DNA of 64,000 bases from Calidifontibacter indicus (GTDB lineage Bacteria > Actinomycetota > Actinomycetes > Actinomycetales > Dermatophilaceae), in NCBI RefSeq assembly GCF_003386865.1, contig NZ_QTUA01000001.1, forward strand, positions 1,984,001 to 2,048,000, in the 5' to 3' direction. The translations under genes were made by a program, and so were the position numbers. The notes beneath the pieces were generated by a model, which worked only from the letters and a program-made list of their open reading frames with translations, ran no database searches and was not told the origin of the DNA. Shown here piece by piece: positions 7,920 to 14,775 of the stretch; position 1 is the stretch's first letter; every line of letters begins with the position of its first letter.

Positions 7920-9304
7920 TGCCGTTCGAGCACCTCAGGGAGCTGCGCAAGCGGTTCCGTCGGGAGAGCGTCACGCTGCAGCTCGACGACATCCAGTCCC
8001 TCATCCTGCGGTCGCGGCCCGAGCCCTACGTCGGGATCCACGCGGGGTTGCGGGTCGACACCCCCGAGGGGGGTCGTGCCCTGCTGGGGCGGCTCGTCGA
8101 GTACGTCCCCTCGGCGCAGGACTGGACCGCGGACATGCACGCGTGGACGGGGGTGGCGATCAGCCACGCCGGCCTCAAGGCGATGGGCCTGCCGGAGGAG
8201 TCCCTCGCGAGTTTCCCGCTGCCGTTCCGGCAGGGCATGGCGGCCCGCGCGGGCCAGCTCATGGACACGGGCGAGAACGCCCCGGAGACGTGGGAGGAGT
8301 TCTACAAGGACGACTCCCTGCACGTCGCGGTGACGATCTACGCCGACTCGGAGGAGTCCCTGGCGGACGCCGTGGAGAAGGCTCTGGGGTACCTGGAGGA
8401 GATCGACGGGGTCACCCTGCTCGGCACGCACGCGTTCGGGGCGCCGGATGCGGCCAACCCGTTCGGCTACCACGACTCGCTCAGCCAGCCGCTCGTCGCG
8501 GGCGCCGGCGTCGACGCCCTCCCGGGGCAGGAGCGGGCCATCGCCGCGGGCGAGTTCATCCTCGGGGAGGACAGCGAGACGGGTTCGCCCGTCGCCATGC
8601 CCTCGCCGGACGTGCTGGGTCGTAACGGCTCGTTCGTCGTGCTCCGCAAGTACGACAGCCGTGTCGGCGCCTGGAACGACTTCCTCCGCGAGCACGCGGA
8701 GGAGGACACGCAGGAGTCCCGCGACGCCCTCGGCGCGAAGCTCGTCGGCCGGTGGCGGTCGGGGGCGCCGCTCGTCCTCTCCCCCGAGAAGGACGACGTC
8801 GACCTCGGCATGGATCAGTCCCGCAACGACGACTTCGACTACTCCGACGACCGCCGCGGCCTCATGTGCCCCCACTCGGCGCACGTGCGCCGCATGAACC
8901 CGCGCGGCAGCGAGCTGACGATCCTCACGGACGAGAACATCCACCGGATCATCCGCCGCTCCTCGACGTTCGGCCCCGAATGGGACCCCGACCTCACCGC
9001 CGCCGACGACAAGGACGACGAGCGCGGCCTGTTCTTCATCTTCATCAGCGCCCGCGCCTACGACACGGTCGAGTTCCTCCAGCAGGAGTGGATCAACCGC
9101 GGCAACTTCGTCGACCTCGGCACCGAACGCGACCCCGTCGTCGGACTCCACGAGGAACCGGGCCGGTTCACCATCCCCGACCGCCCCGTCCGCAAGCGCG
9201 TCGACGGCGTGACCACGTTCAACCGCCTCCGCGGCGGCGAATACATGTTCATGCCCTCCCTCACCGCCCTCCGCTGGATCGCCGACGCGGGCTGGGAGAG
9301 CTGA
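7919..9304 (+). CDS. DyP-type peroxidase
   Basis: 461-aa heme peroxidase of the dye-decolorising superfamily, oxidising organic substrates with peroxide. The GXXDG signature appears as FGYHDSLSQP (Asp186; the last Gly replaced by Ser). The proximal-heme-ligand block is CPHSAHVRRMNPRG (His322). A downstream block, RRSSTFGPEWD, holds another conserved Arg. A substrate or fold segment, GLFFIFISARAYDTVEFLQQEW, is typical of the C-terminal half. No Tat or Sec signal, so probably cytoplasmic. The ATG overlaps the previous stop. The gene is intact and followed by a strong hairpin terminator. Partnership with the catalase-like gene suggests a peroxide-linked oxidation module. Confidence 0.9.
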   Translation: MPFEHLRELRKRFRRESVTLQLDDIQSLILRSRPEPYVGIHAGLRVDTPEGGRALLGRLVEYVPSAQDWTADMHAWTGVAISHAGLKAMGLPEESLASFPLPFRQGMAARAGQLMDTGENAPETWEEFYKDDSLHVAVTIYADSEESLADAVEKALGYLEEIDGVTLLGTHAFGAPDAANPFGYHDSLSQPLVAGAGVDALPGQERAIAAGEFILGEDSETGSPVAMPSPDVLGRNGSFVVLRKYDSRVGAWNDFLREHAEEDTQESRDALGAKLVGRWRSGAPLVLSPEKDDVDLGMDQSRNDDFDYSDDRRGLMCPHSAHVRRMNPRGSELTILTDENIHRIIRRSSTFGPEWDPDLTAADDKDDERGLFFIFISARAYDTVEFLQQEWINRGNFVDLGTERDPVVGLHEEPGRFTIPDRPVRKRVDGVTTFNRLRGGEYMFMPSLTALRWIADAGWES

Positions 9305-9358
9305 CCAGGCCGGCGGATCGAGACCGGTGCTCGCCCGGTCGTCCGCACCGGCGATGAA

Positions 9359-9395
9359 CGAGAGGCCCCCTCCCAACCCGGGAGGGGGCCTCTCG
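9359..9395 (+). terminator. Hairpin terminator after DyP gene
   Basis: Perfect 16-bp stem (CGAGAGGCCCCCTCCC at 9359-9374 with its complement at 9380-9395) and a 5-base loop, 55 bases after the DyP stop. No clear U tract follows, but the stem is very stable. It lies between two convergent genes and may stop transcription from both sides. Confidence 0.8.
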
Positions 9396-9509
9396 ACTTG
9401 GAACGCCGTGGCTCTGGGGCCGTCCGCGCCCTCGGACCTCACGAGGGCGAGCACGCGCTCGACGCGCTCAGCCGTGTCGATGGCCCCCCTGCCCCCTTCC
9501 TCACCCCGC

Positions 9510-9531
9510 ATGACGTCATCGATGACGTCAT
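9510..9531. repeat. 22-bp perfect palindrome containing two TGACGTCA boxes
   Basis: The sequence ATGACGTCATCGATGACGTC continues with AT to a perfect 22-bp palindrome centred at 9520/9521. Each half contains the 8-bp palindrome TGACGTCA. It lies 15 bases beyond the stop of the truncated glpD, in the gap between convergent genes. It could be a dimer-of-dimers operator, a terminator stem without a loop, or a recombination site; none is proven. Confidence 0.6.
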
Positions 9532-9545
9532 CCGGGGGGCGGGGG

Positions 9546-10700
9546 TCAGGTGGTCGCGAGTTCCAGGACCTGGGCGGCGACCTCGCGGGCGGCGGGGACG
9601 GCGGACTCGACGAAGGAGGTGCGGGTGCGGCGTTCGACGAGGTCCTCCACCGTGAGGGCGCCCTCCGCCAGCACGCCGAAGAGCATCTCCGCACCGGTGT
9701 AGGCGACGCCCTCGGCGACGGGGCCCGCGAACCGGGGGTACCGACGGCCCAACTCCGCGACACGACCGGCCTCGGTGCCGTAACGGCGCACGAGACGGGT
9801 CGGTTCCTCGAGACGGGCCAGCACCTCCCGCGGCGCCGCGCCCACGAGCGGGAGCGTCCTCGTCCGGCACTCCCGGTCCGTCCCGAGACGACGGCAGGCG
9901 GCGTCCACGGCGTCCTCGGCCATCGTGCGATAGGTCGTGAGCTTGCCCCCGGCGATCGTCAGGGGCCGGCCAGGTTCGTCGATGAGCAGGTGCCGTCGGG
10001 ACACGTCGGCGGTCGCGCCCGCCTCGACGAGTGCGCGCTCCGCGCCCTCCGACAGATCCCCCGACGCGCCGTGCTCGCGCCTCTCCCCGAACCCGTGCCT
10101 CCCGATCCGCCTCTTCGTCCCTCCCGTCGACCCGCCCGACGGAGTCGGCAGCACCAACGGCCGCAGCCCGGCGAACCGGCCCACCACGTCCTGCCTGGTC
10201 AGGGGGCGCTCCAGCGCGCGGTTGATCGTGGCGAGGAGGAAGTCCTCGTCGGATTCCGGCACCGGCGGAGCGATGCCGTCGACCCCGGGAGCGGCGTCGT
10301 CGGTGAGGCCGACGAGCACGAGGCCGTCGCTCTGTGGCAGAGCGAACACGAACCGGCCGAAGTGACCCGGCACCGGCGCGGTGAACACGGCGCTGGGACA
10401 CCCGAGCGCCTCGGCCCGCACGACCAGGTGGGATCCGCGGCTCGGCGAGATCCGCAACGACGGGTCGTGTTCACCGGCCCACACGCCGGTCGCCGAGACG
10501 ACCGTGCCCCGAGCCTCGACGCTCTCGCCCGTCGTCTCGTCCGTGAGGGTGAGTCGGTCCTCACGCAGGTCGGTCGCGGCGCACCGGGTGAGGACGTCCG
10601 CGCCGTGCGCCGCGGCGGTGCGGGCCAGCGCGATCACGAGGCGGGCGTCGTCCTCGAGCTGACCGTCGGTGTAGTAGACGGCACCGCGCAAGGGCCCTAC
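9546..10700 (-). pseudogene. glpD: Aerobic glycerol-3-phosphate dehydrogenase, 5'-truncated
   Basis: About 384 C-terminal residues of a FAD-dependent GlpD. Family blocks are visible: GAVYYTDGQLEDDARLV, a GSHLVV segment, FALPQSDGLVLVGLTDD, the signature GGKLTTYRTMAEDAVD, and the C-terminal domain ending VAAQVLELATT. The N-terminal FAD-binding Rossmann motif and about 150-200 residues are missing because the IS3-family element abuts at 10701. The open frame runs on into the IS and fuses with it, but no start codon of its own is retained. Probably a non-functional passenger of the composite element. Confidence 0.88.
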
Positions 10701-10726
10701 CCCCGGATCTTGGACACGGGGTGTGA

Positions 10727-11622
10727 TTACGCAGCCGTCGGCAGCGTAGCGGTGTTGCCGGTCTCGTAGAGGACCGGCGGGACGTAGCGGCACCACGAAT
10801 GGCGTCGCTTGGTGTTGTAGCGGACGAGCCACCTGAAGACCTGCCGCGGCAGACCAGTTCGTTGCTCCAGCAGGCGGCGTCTTGGAGAACCTCGCGCTTC
10901 ATGGTGGCGTTGAACGACTCGGCCAACGCGTTGTCCGCGCTGGACCCGACGGCGCCCATGGACTGGGTGACGCCGAGCTTGCGACAGAGCTTGGCGTAGT
11001 CCTTCGAGCAGTAGACCGACCCGTGGTCGCTGTGAAATACGCTGCCCTTGAGGGTGCCCCGGGTTGCGGCGGCGGCCTTCAACGCGTCCTCGACGAGCTC
11101 GGTACGCATGTGGTCAGCGATGGCCCACCCGACAAGCCGACGGCTGTAGCAGTCGATCACGGTCGCCAGGTAGAGGTTCGTGCCGTCGGCGATCGGCAGA
11201 TAGGTGATGTCGCCGACGTAGCGCAGCCCTGGCGCCGGGGCGGTGAAGTCGCGCTTGACCAGGTCGGGGTACTTCTGGCCAGACGGTTCGGGGATCGTGG
11301 TCCGCACCCGCCGCTTCTTCACATAGCCCCGGATTCCTTGCAGCCGCATCACCCTGGCGACGCGCTTGTGGTTTACCCGCTCACCGGCAGGCGCGCTGTC
11401 GTTGAGCTCGGCGGTGATCCGTGGCGCACCCTGGGTGTTGTCCTCGGCATGGACAGCCCTGATCCGCTCTGCCAGCGCCGCGTCGTCAGCTGCCCTGGCT
11501 TCTCGGGCCGGGGCAGCCTTGAGCCAGGCGTAGTAGGACGAGCGCTCGATCTCGACGGGCTCACACAGTCGCTTCACCTCGAAGGTGGCGGAGTTGTCGG
11601 CGACGAACTGGAAGCGACTCAT
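10727..11622 (-). pseudogene. IS3-family transposase orfB, frameshifted near the end
   Basis: Catalytic integrase-like subunit. The DDE residues are visible in YVGDITYLPI, VFHSDHGSVY and NALAESFNATMKRE. The N-terminal helical HTH_21-type region begins MSRFQFVADNSATFEVKRLC. Near 10842-10850 an apparent 2-base gain (GCCGCGGC) changes frame after WSNELVCR. The expected tail QVFRWLVRYNTKRRHSWC, ending at the TAA at 10727, is in another frame. In the disturbed frame translation would continue into glpD. The start shares an A with the orfA stop (TGATG). Confidence 0.88.
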
Positions 11623-11987
11623 CAGCCCGTCTCCCCAGCGAAATACTTGGCCGCCCGCTGGAGGATCTCCCGCTCGGTGGTCAGCTTCGTCGTCTCGACC
11701 TCGAGCTCGTTGACCCGGGCCTCGAGCCGGGCGATCTTCTGCTCAGGCGTCTCACCGGCGGGACCCGTAGGGCTTGTCGGCGACGGCTTGGACTGCAGTG
11801 GGCTGGAGGTCAATGTCCCGTCAGCGGCGGTCTTCTTGCCGGTCCCGTAGACCGCGAGCCAGTGCCGCAGCGTGCCGCGCACGATGCCGAGATCCTCGGC
11901 GATGCCGCGGACCGTGGCGCCCGGGGTGGACTCGTACAAGTCGACGGCCTGACGACGGAACTCCTCGGAGTAGTTCTTCCTGGCCAT
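11622..11987 (-). CDS. IS3-family transposase orfA
   Basis: 121-aa DNA-binding subunit. The N-terminus MARKNYSEEFRRQAVDLYES plus GATVRGIAEDLGIVRGTLRHW is a classic HTH of IS3-family OrfA. The C-terminal half is a leucine-zipper-like coiled coil (EQKIARLEARVNELEVETTKL) ending AAKYFAGETG. It is intact and precedes orfB with a 1-base stop/start overlap, so the two may be coupled by termination-reinitiation or by frameshifting. Confidence 0.92.
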   Translation of the reverse strand: MARKNYSEEFRRQAVDLYESTPGATVRGIAEDLGIVRGTLRHWLAVYGTGKKTAADGTLTSSPLQSKPSPTSPTGPAGETPEQKIARLEARVNELEVETTKLTTEREILQRAAKYFAGETG

Positions 11988-12048
11988 GATTCCTGGATCA
12001 TCTCGCTTCCCCAGCAGGTGCTGGATTCAGCGTGTCCAAGAACCGGGG

Positions 12049-12456
12049 TCAAGCCCCGACGTGCGCCCGATCTACACCGCCCCGACCGCGGCCGCGGCCA
12101 GGGACCGGTTCGAGGAGTTCGCCGAGAAATGGGGCAAGCCCTACCCGGCGATCGTGCGGCTGTGGGAGAACGCCTGGGCGGAGTTCATCCCGTTCCTGGA
12201 CTACGACATCGAGATCCGCAAGGTGATCTGCTCGACCAACGCGATCGAGTCCCTCAACGCCCGCTACCGCCGGGCGATCCGCGCCCGGGGCCACTTCCCC
12301 AACGAGCAGGCCGCGATGAAGACCCTGTACCTCGTCACTCGGAGTCTGGACCCCAAGGGCACCGGACAGACACGATGGACCATGCGCTGGAAGCCAGCGT
12401 TGAACGCCTTTGCTATCACCTTCGCCGACCGCATGCCGGCCGCCGAAGACCGCTGA
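12049..12456 (+). pseudogene. IS256-family transposase, C-terminal fragment
   Basis: About 135 residues with the family hallmark CSTNAIESLNARYRRAIRAR followed by GHFPNEQAAMKTLYLVTRSL and the basic tail NAFAITFADRMPAAEDR. The catalytic Asp residues of the DDE triad are missing and only the terminal Glu region remains, so it is non-functional. An ATG at 11986 upstream belongs to the IS3 sequence and is not a genuine start. Confidence 0.88.
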
Positions 12457-12495
12457 CCATGAAAACGCCACTTACACCGTTAGGCGGACAGTCCC
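12049..12495 (+). mobile_element. IS256-family element, 3' remnant
   Basis: Only the 3' end of a mutator-type IS remains. It consists of the transposase C-terminus and then about 39 bases ending CGTTAGGCGGACAGTCCC, which read inward is GGGACTGTCCG, a typical IS256-group terminus. The left side is cut by the IS3-family right end at 12048. On the right, ISL3 sequence resumes at 12496. The arrangement suggests that this element inserted into the second ISL3 copy and that a later deletion removed both 5' parts. Confidence 0.83.
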
Positions 12496-13018
12496 ACGAG
12501 ATGGTCACCAAGGTGAGGAGGCGCCGGGTGTGGGAGCTGCACGAGCGCCGAGGGCGGGCGACCGACACCCCGTGGAAGTACCGCAAGCTGCTCACCTGCG
12601 CCGGTGACCGGCTCACCGTCCGGCAGCGCACCAAGCTGCAGCAGATCCTGGCCGAGGACGTCGAGCTGGCCGTCGCGTGGGGCATCAAGGAACACGTCCG
12701 CCAGGTCCTCACCGCCACCGACACGCCCTCCTTCCAGCGGCACTGGGCCCGCCTTGAGAGCGCCGTGCGAGCCACCCACCTGCCCGAGCCGGCCGCGCTG
12801 TTCCGGACCCTGCTGGCCTGGCGTCGTGAGCTGCTCACCTTCTGCCGAACCAGGGTCACGAACGCTCGCACCGAGGCGGCGAACCTGACCGCCAAGACGA
12901 TCAAGAGGGTCGGGCGCGGGTACCGCAACCATCGGAACTACAGATGCCGCATCATTGGCTATGCGCCCCGACCGATCGCGGCGTGAACACCCAGCACCAC
13001 GCTCAAAGTTGAAGAGCC
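12496..13018 (+). mobile_element. ISL3-family second copy, 5'-truncated
   Basis: Matches 5526-6048 over 523 bp with one visible change (C/T in the terminal repeat at 13010). It retains the outer 24-bp inverted repeat at 12995-13018, which forms the right end of the composite element. The transposase C-terminal portion (about 160 residues from EMVTKVRRRR, stop 12984-12986) is preserved in frame but has lost the first two catalytic Asp residues. Confidence 0.92.
12498..12986 (+). pseudogene. ISL3 transposase, C-terminal fragment
   Basis: Encodes the last roughly 160 residues of the same transposase as 4727-6016 (MVTKVRRRRVWELHERRG onward) with an identical protein sequence as far as I can read. 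An internal ATG at 12501 could in principle start a fragment containing the final catalytic Glu only. It may act as a dominant-negative form if expressed, but no ribosome site is evident. Most simply a dead remnant. Confidence 0.85.
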
Positions 13019-13026
13019 GGCATCGC
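13019..13026. repeat. Right target-site duplication of the composite element
   Basis: GGCATCGC, identical to 4619-4626, immediately outside the right terminal repeat. Together the two copies show that the ISL3 ends at 4627 and 13018 were cut and joined as a pair into one staggered target site. Confidence 0.93.
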
Positions 13027-13251
13027 GCACCACAACCACACGCAGCGCAGGAACACCGACCAGTCGAGCAGCACCGCTGCCGCGGACGTCCAGAGCAGTC
13101 GCCAGCCGCGCTTGCGCCGGCTCGGGATCTCCAGCACCCAGACGATCGCGCCCAACAGGATCAACAGCAGCATCATCAGCGGCGCGCCGATCGCGTAGAT
13201 GGGGTCGCGGACGAGGCGGCGCACGACGCGCGGCGGCACGGGCGGGTTCAT
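13019..13251 (-). pseudogene. Lysophospholipid acyltransferase, 5' fragment
   Basis: N-terminal 77 residues of the split gene. It starts MNPPVPPRVVRRLVRDPIYA and has two hydrophobic segments (APLMMLLLILLGAIVWVLEI and a second around LLWTSAAAVLLDWSVFLRCVWLW), then runs out at the ISL3 end. The ATG at 13251 overlaps the stop of the patatin-like gene (ATGA), so the intact gene was the second member of a two-gene operon. Without the downstream HX4D domain at 3864-4626 the fragment is only a membrane stub. Confidence 0.9.
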
Positions 13252-14084
13252 CGGCCGTGCTCGGCGAGGTGGCGTGTGGCCGCGTCGTAGGCGTTGTCGA
13301 TGCGCCGACGCACCGCGGTCGCGTTCATCTGCCCGATCGACACTCCCGGCGCCGATTCGGTGCCGGTCGGCAGTACGACGAGGTCGACCTCGTCGGGCAC
13401 CGACTCGATCTCCTCCATGTAGCGGTGTCGACGTGCGATCTCGAACGCGACCTGACCGACCTGCCACGGCCAGCGCGGCGGTGCCAGCGGCCGGTCGACG
13501 CGTCCGACATGCATCACGTAGATGCGTTCGCAGCCGAGCAGCATCGCCCGGCCGACCGGGATGGAGTGCACCAGGCCGCCGTCGAAGTAGTGCTCGTCGC
13601 CGATGCGGAACGGTGGGAAGACGCCCGGCACGGAGCACGACGCGATGACGGCTTCGGCCAGTGGTCCCTTGGTGAACCATTGCGCCACAGCGCGTTCCAC
13701 GCTCGCGGCCACGCACTGGAACGGGATCTGCAGGTCTTCGATCGTCTGCGCTGGCAACTCGTCGCGCAGCAACTGCAACAACCCGCCGGTCGGGTAGACG
13801 TGCGTGCGTAGGTCGGAGCCGCGCGGACGCCGCAGGTAGGAGGCGCGCTCGCGCAACCCGCGCAGCGTGGTGAGCCGGGTCCACATGTCCTCGAGGTCGG
13901 CAAGCCCGTCGGCGTCCGGGCGCCCCGCGTACGCGGCGCCGTTGATCGCGCCGATGCTGGTGCCCAGCACCAGGTCGGGGACGATTCCGGCTTCGAGCAG
14001 GGCACGCAGCGCGCCGATCTGGGTGGCCCCGAGCACTCCGCCGCCGCCGAGAACGAACGCGGTGCGCGGGGTTTGTGCAGCCAT
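13248..14084 (-). CDS. Patatin-like phospholipase
   Basis: 278-aa alpha/beta hydrolase-like lipase. The oxyanion loop GGGGVLGATQIGAL is at residues 13-26, the nucleophile elbow GTSIGAINGAAYAG follows, and the catalytic Asp is in YFDGGLVHSIPV. No signal peptide. The start ATG at 14084 is chosen because the GGGG loop should sit near the N-terminus; the frame stays open further upstream without a convincing ribosome site. It was originally co-transcribed with the acyltransferase, so a deacylation/reacylation pair acting on membrane lipids is a reasonable inference. Confidence 0.9.
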   Translation of the reverse strand: MAAQTPRTAFVLGGGGVLGATQIGALRALLEAGIVPDLVLGTSIGAINGAAYAGRPDADGLADLEDMWTRLTTLRGLRERASYLRRPRGSDLRTHVYPTGGLLQLLRDELPAQTIEDLQIPFQCVAASVERAVAQWFTKGPLAEAVIASCSVPGVFPPFRIGDEHYFDGGLVHSIPVGRAMLLGCERIYVMHVGRVDRPLAPPRWPWQVGQVAFEIARRHRYMEEIESVPDEVDLVVLPTGTESAPGVSIGQMNATAVRRRIDNAYDAATRHLAEHGR

Positions 14085-14584
14085 GACATCGACACTAGTG
14101 ATCAAGTGATTCGCCCGGACGCTAGATGGATTCCGCTGGCAGTGAACCCGACCGTCCGGCACCGGACGCCTCGGGCGGTCTTTGCCAAGTCTTTAGGTTC
14201 TGGTACTGGCGGGTGGCACTATCCAAGGGGCAGCATCGATCGCAGAGCGCACAGGGGCGCTCGCCGTCTCAAGGGGACAAGGGGCTGATTGTTGTGATTG
14301 TCGTACCAGTCGTTGGCTTTGGGATCGGGTTCGCAGGTCACCTCGAGTGCCGCTGGGACGGGCTGGTTCCGACTGCTGGGGCAGGACAACCGGGTCATTG
14401 CAAACACGGACGGCACGGTTTTGTTGCTGGCGTCGGACGCGCAGCAGGAGCGATTCGTCCCGTTGTCGGGCAGTTCCTCGTACACCTCGCCTGCGTCTCG
14501 TCGCGCCCGGTCCGGAAACTCTTCTTGGTGCCGCAAGTACGGTGTGGTCAGTGAGAGGAATTATTCCGACTGCAGGGACCTGTA
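14085..14584. other. Low-G+C stretch without a convincing gene
   Basis: About 500 bases with weaker codon bias and lower G+C than the surroundings. One plus frame has a membrane-like segment (LIVVIVVPVVGFGIGFAG near 14282-14335). A different plus frame, open to 14585, reads a plausible protein-like stretch (GWFRLLGQDNRVIANTDGTV ... ERFVPLSGSSSYTS). The two together look like one decayed or frameshifted small envelope protein, but no clear start or family is visible. I call it unresolved. Confidence 0.35.
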
Positions 14585-14746
14585 ATGCGCCTAGTCTCAT
14601 GGTTTGCAACCGTCGTTGGTTTCATGATTCTCCTCGGCACCTTGATTCTCATGGCGAACGGTAGTGACATCGACAAGTATCGAGTAATTGGCCCTGCCCT
14701 ACTACTTGCCGCGGGCGTCCTTGGGCTATCGCGCAATTCTGAATGA
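14585..14746 (+). CDS. Small membrane protein, two predicted helices
   Basis: 53 aa. It starts MRLVSWFATVVGFMILLGTL, continues with a polar linker (ANGSDIDKYR) and a second hydrophobic helix (VIGPALLLAAGVLGL), and ends SRNSE. An AGGGA ribosome site lies 7-8 bases upstream, and the stop overlaps a possible ATG of the next gene (GAATGA). The composition and hairpin topology look real. No family is recognised. Co-expression with the downstream secreted deacetylase is likely from spacing. Confidence 0.55.
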   Translation: MRLVSWFATVVGFMILLGTLILMANGSDIDKYRVIGPALLLAAGVLGLSRNSE

Positions 14747-14775
14747 TCGCGGGTTGGCGATGGGTAGAAGCTGAG

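Larger units (their letters stand above)
10701..12048 (-). mobile_element. IS3-family insertion sequence
   Basis: 1348 bp bounded by imperfect inverted repeats: CCCCGGATCTTGGACACG at 10701-10718 and, inverted, CCCCGGTTCTTGGACACG at 12031-12048. It encodes orfA and orfB on the minus strand. The flanking trinucleotides (TAC and TCA) do not match and the neighbours differ (glpD versus an IS256-type gene). Insertion was therefore followed by an adjacent deletion on at least one side. Confidence 0.88.
4627..13018. mobile_element. Composite transposon bounded by ISL3-family copies
   Basis: 8392-bp unit. The left boundary is an intact ISL3-family element (4627-6048) and the right boundary is the 3' 523 bp of a second copy (12496-13018) in the same orientation. 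Outer 24-bp inverted repeats start GGCTCTTCAATTTTGAGC on the left and, read inward from the right end, GGCTCTTCAACTTTGAGC. Perfect 8-bp duplications flank the whole unit. Cargo: catalase-family gene, unknown gene, DyP peroxidase gene, truncated glpD, IS3-family element and IS256-family remnant. The unit either moved as a block or grew when an IS-bearing circle recombined into a resident IS; both leave the same outer duplication. Confidence 0.9.

Noticed and set aside
10561-11622. A single fused IS3 OrfB-GlpD protein
   Set aside because: The open frame crosses the IS end only because of a frameshift. The natural orfB tail and stop (10727) are visible in another frame.
11862-12986. A 374-aa fusion of IS256 and ISL3 text from an ATG in the IS3 sequence
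   Set aside because: The first 210 codons are out of frame with all three elements. Only the last 160 correspond to a real transposase.
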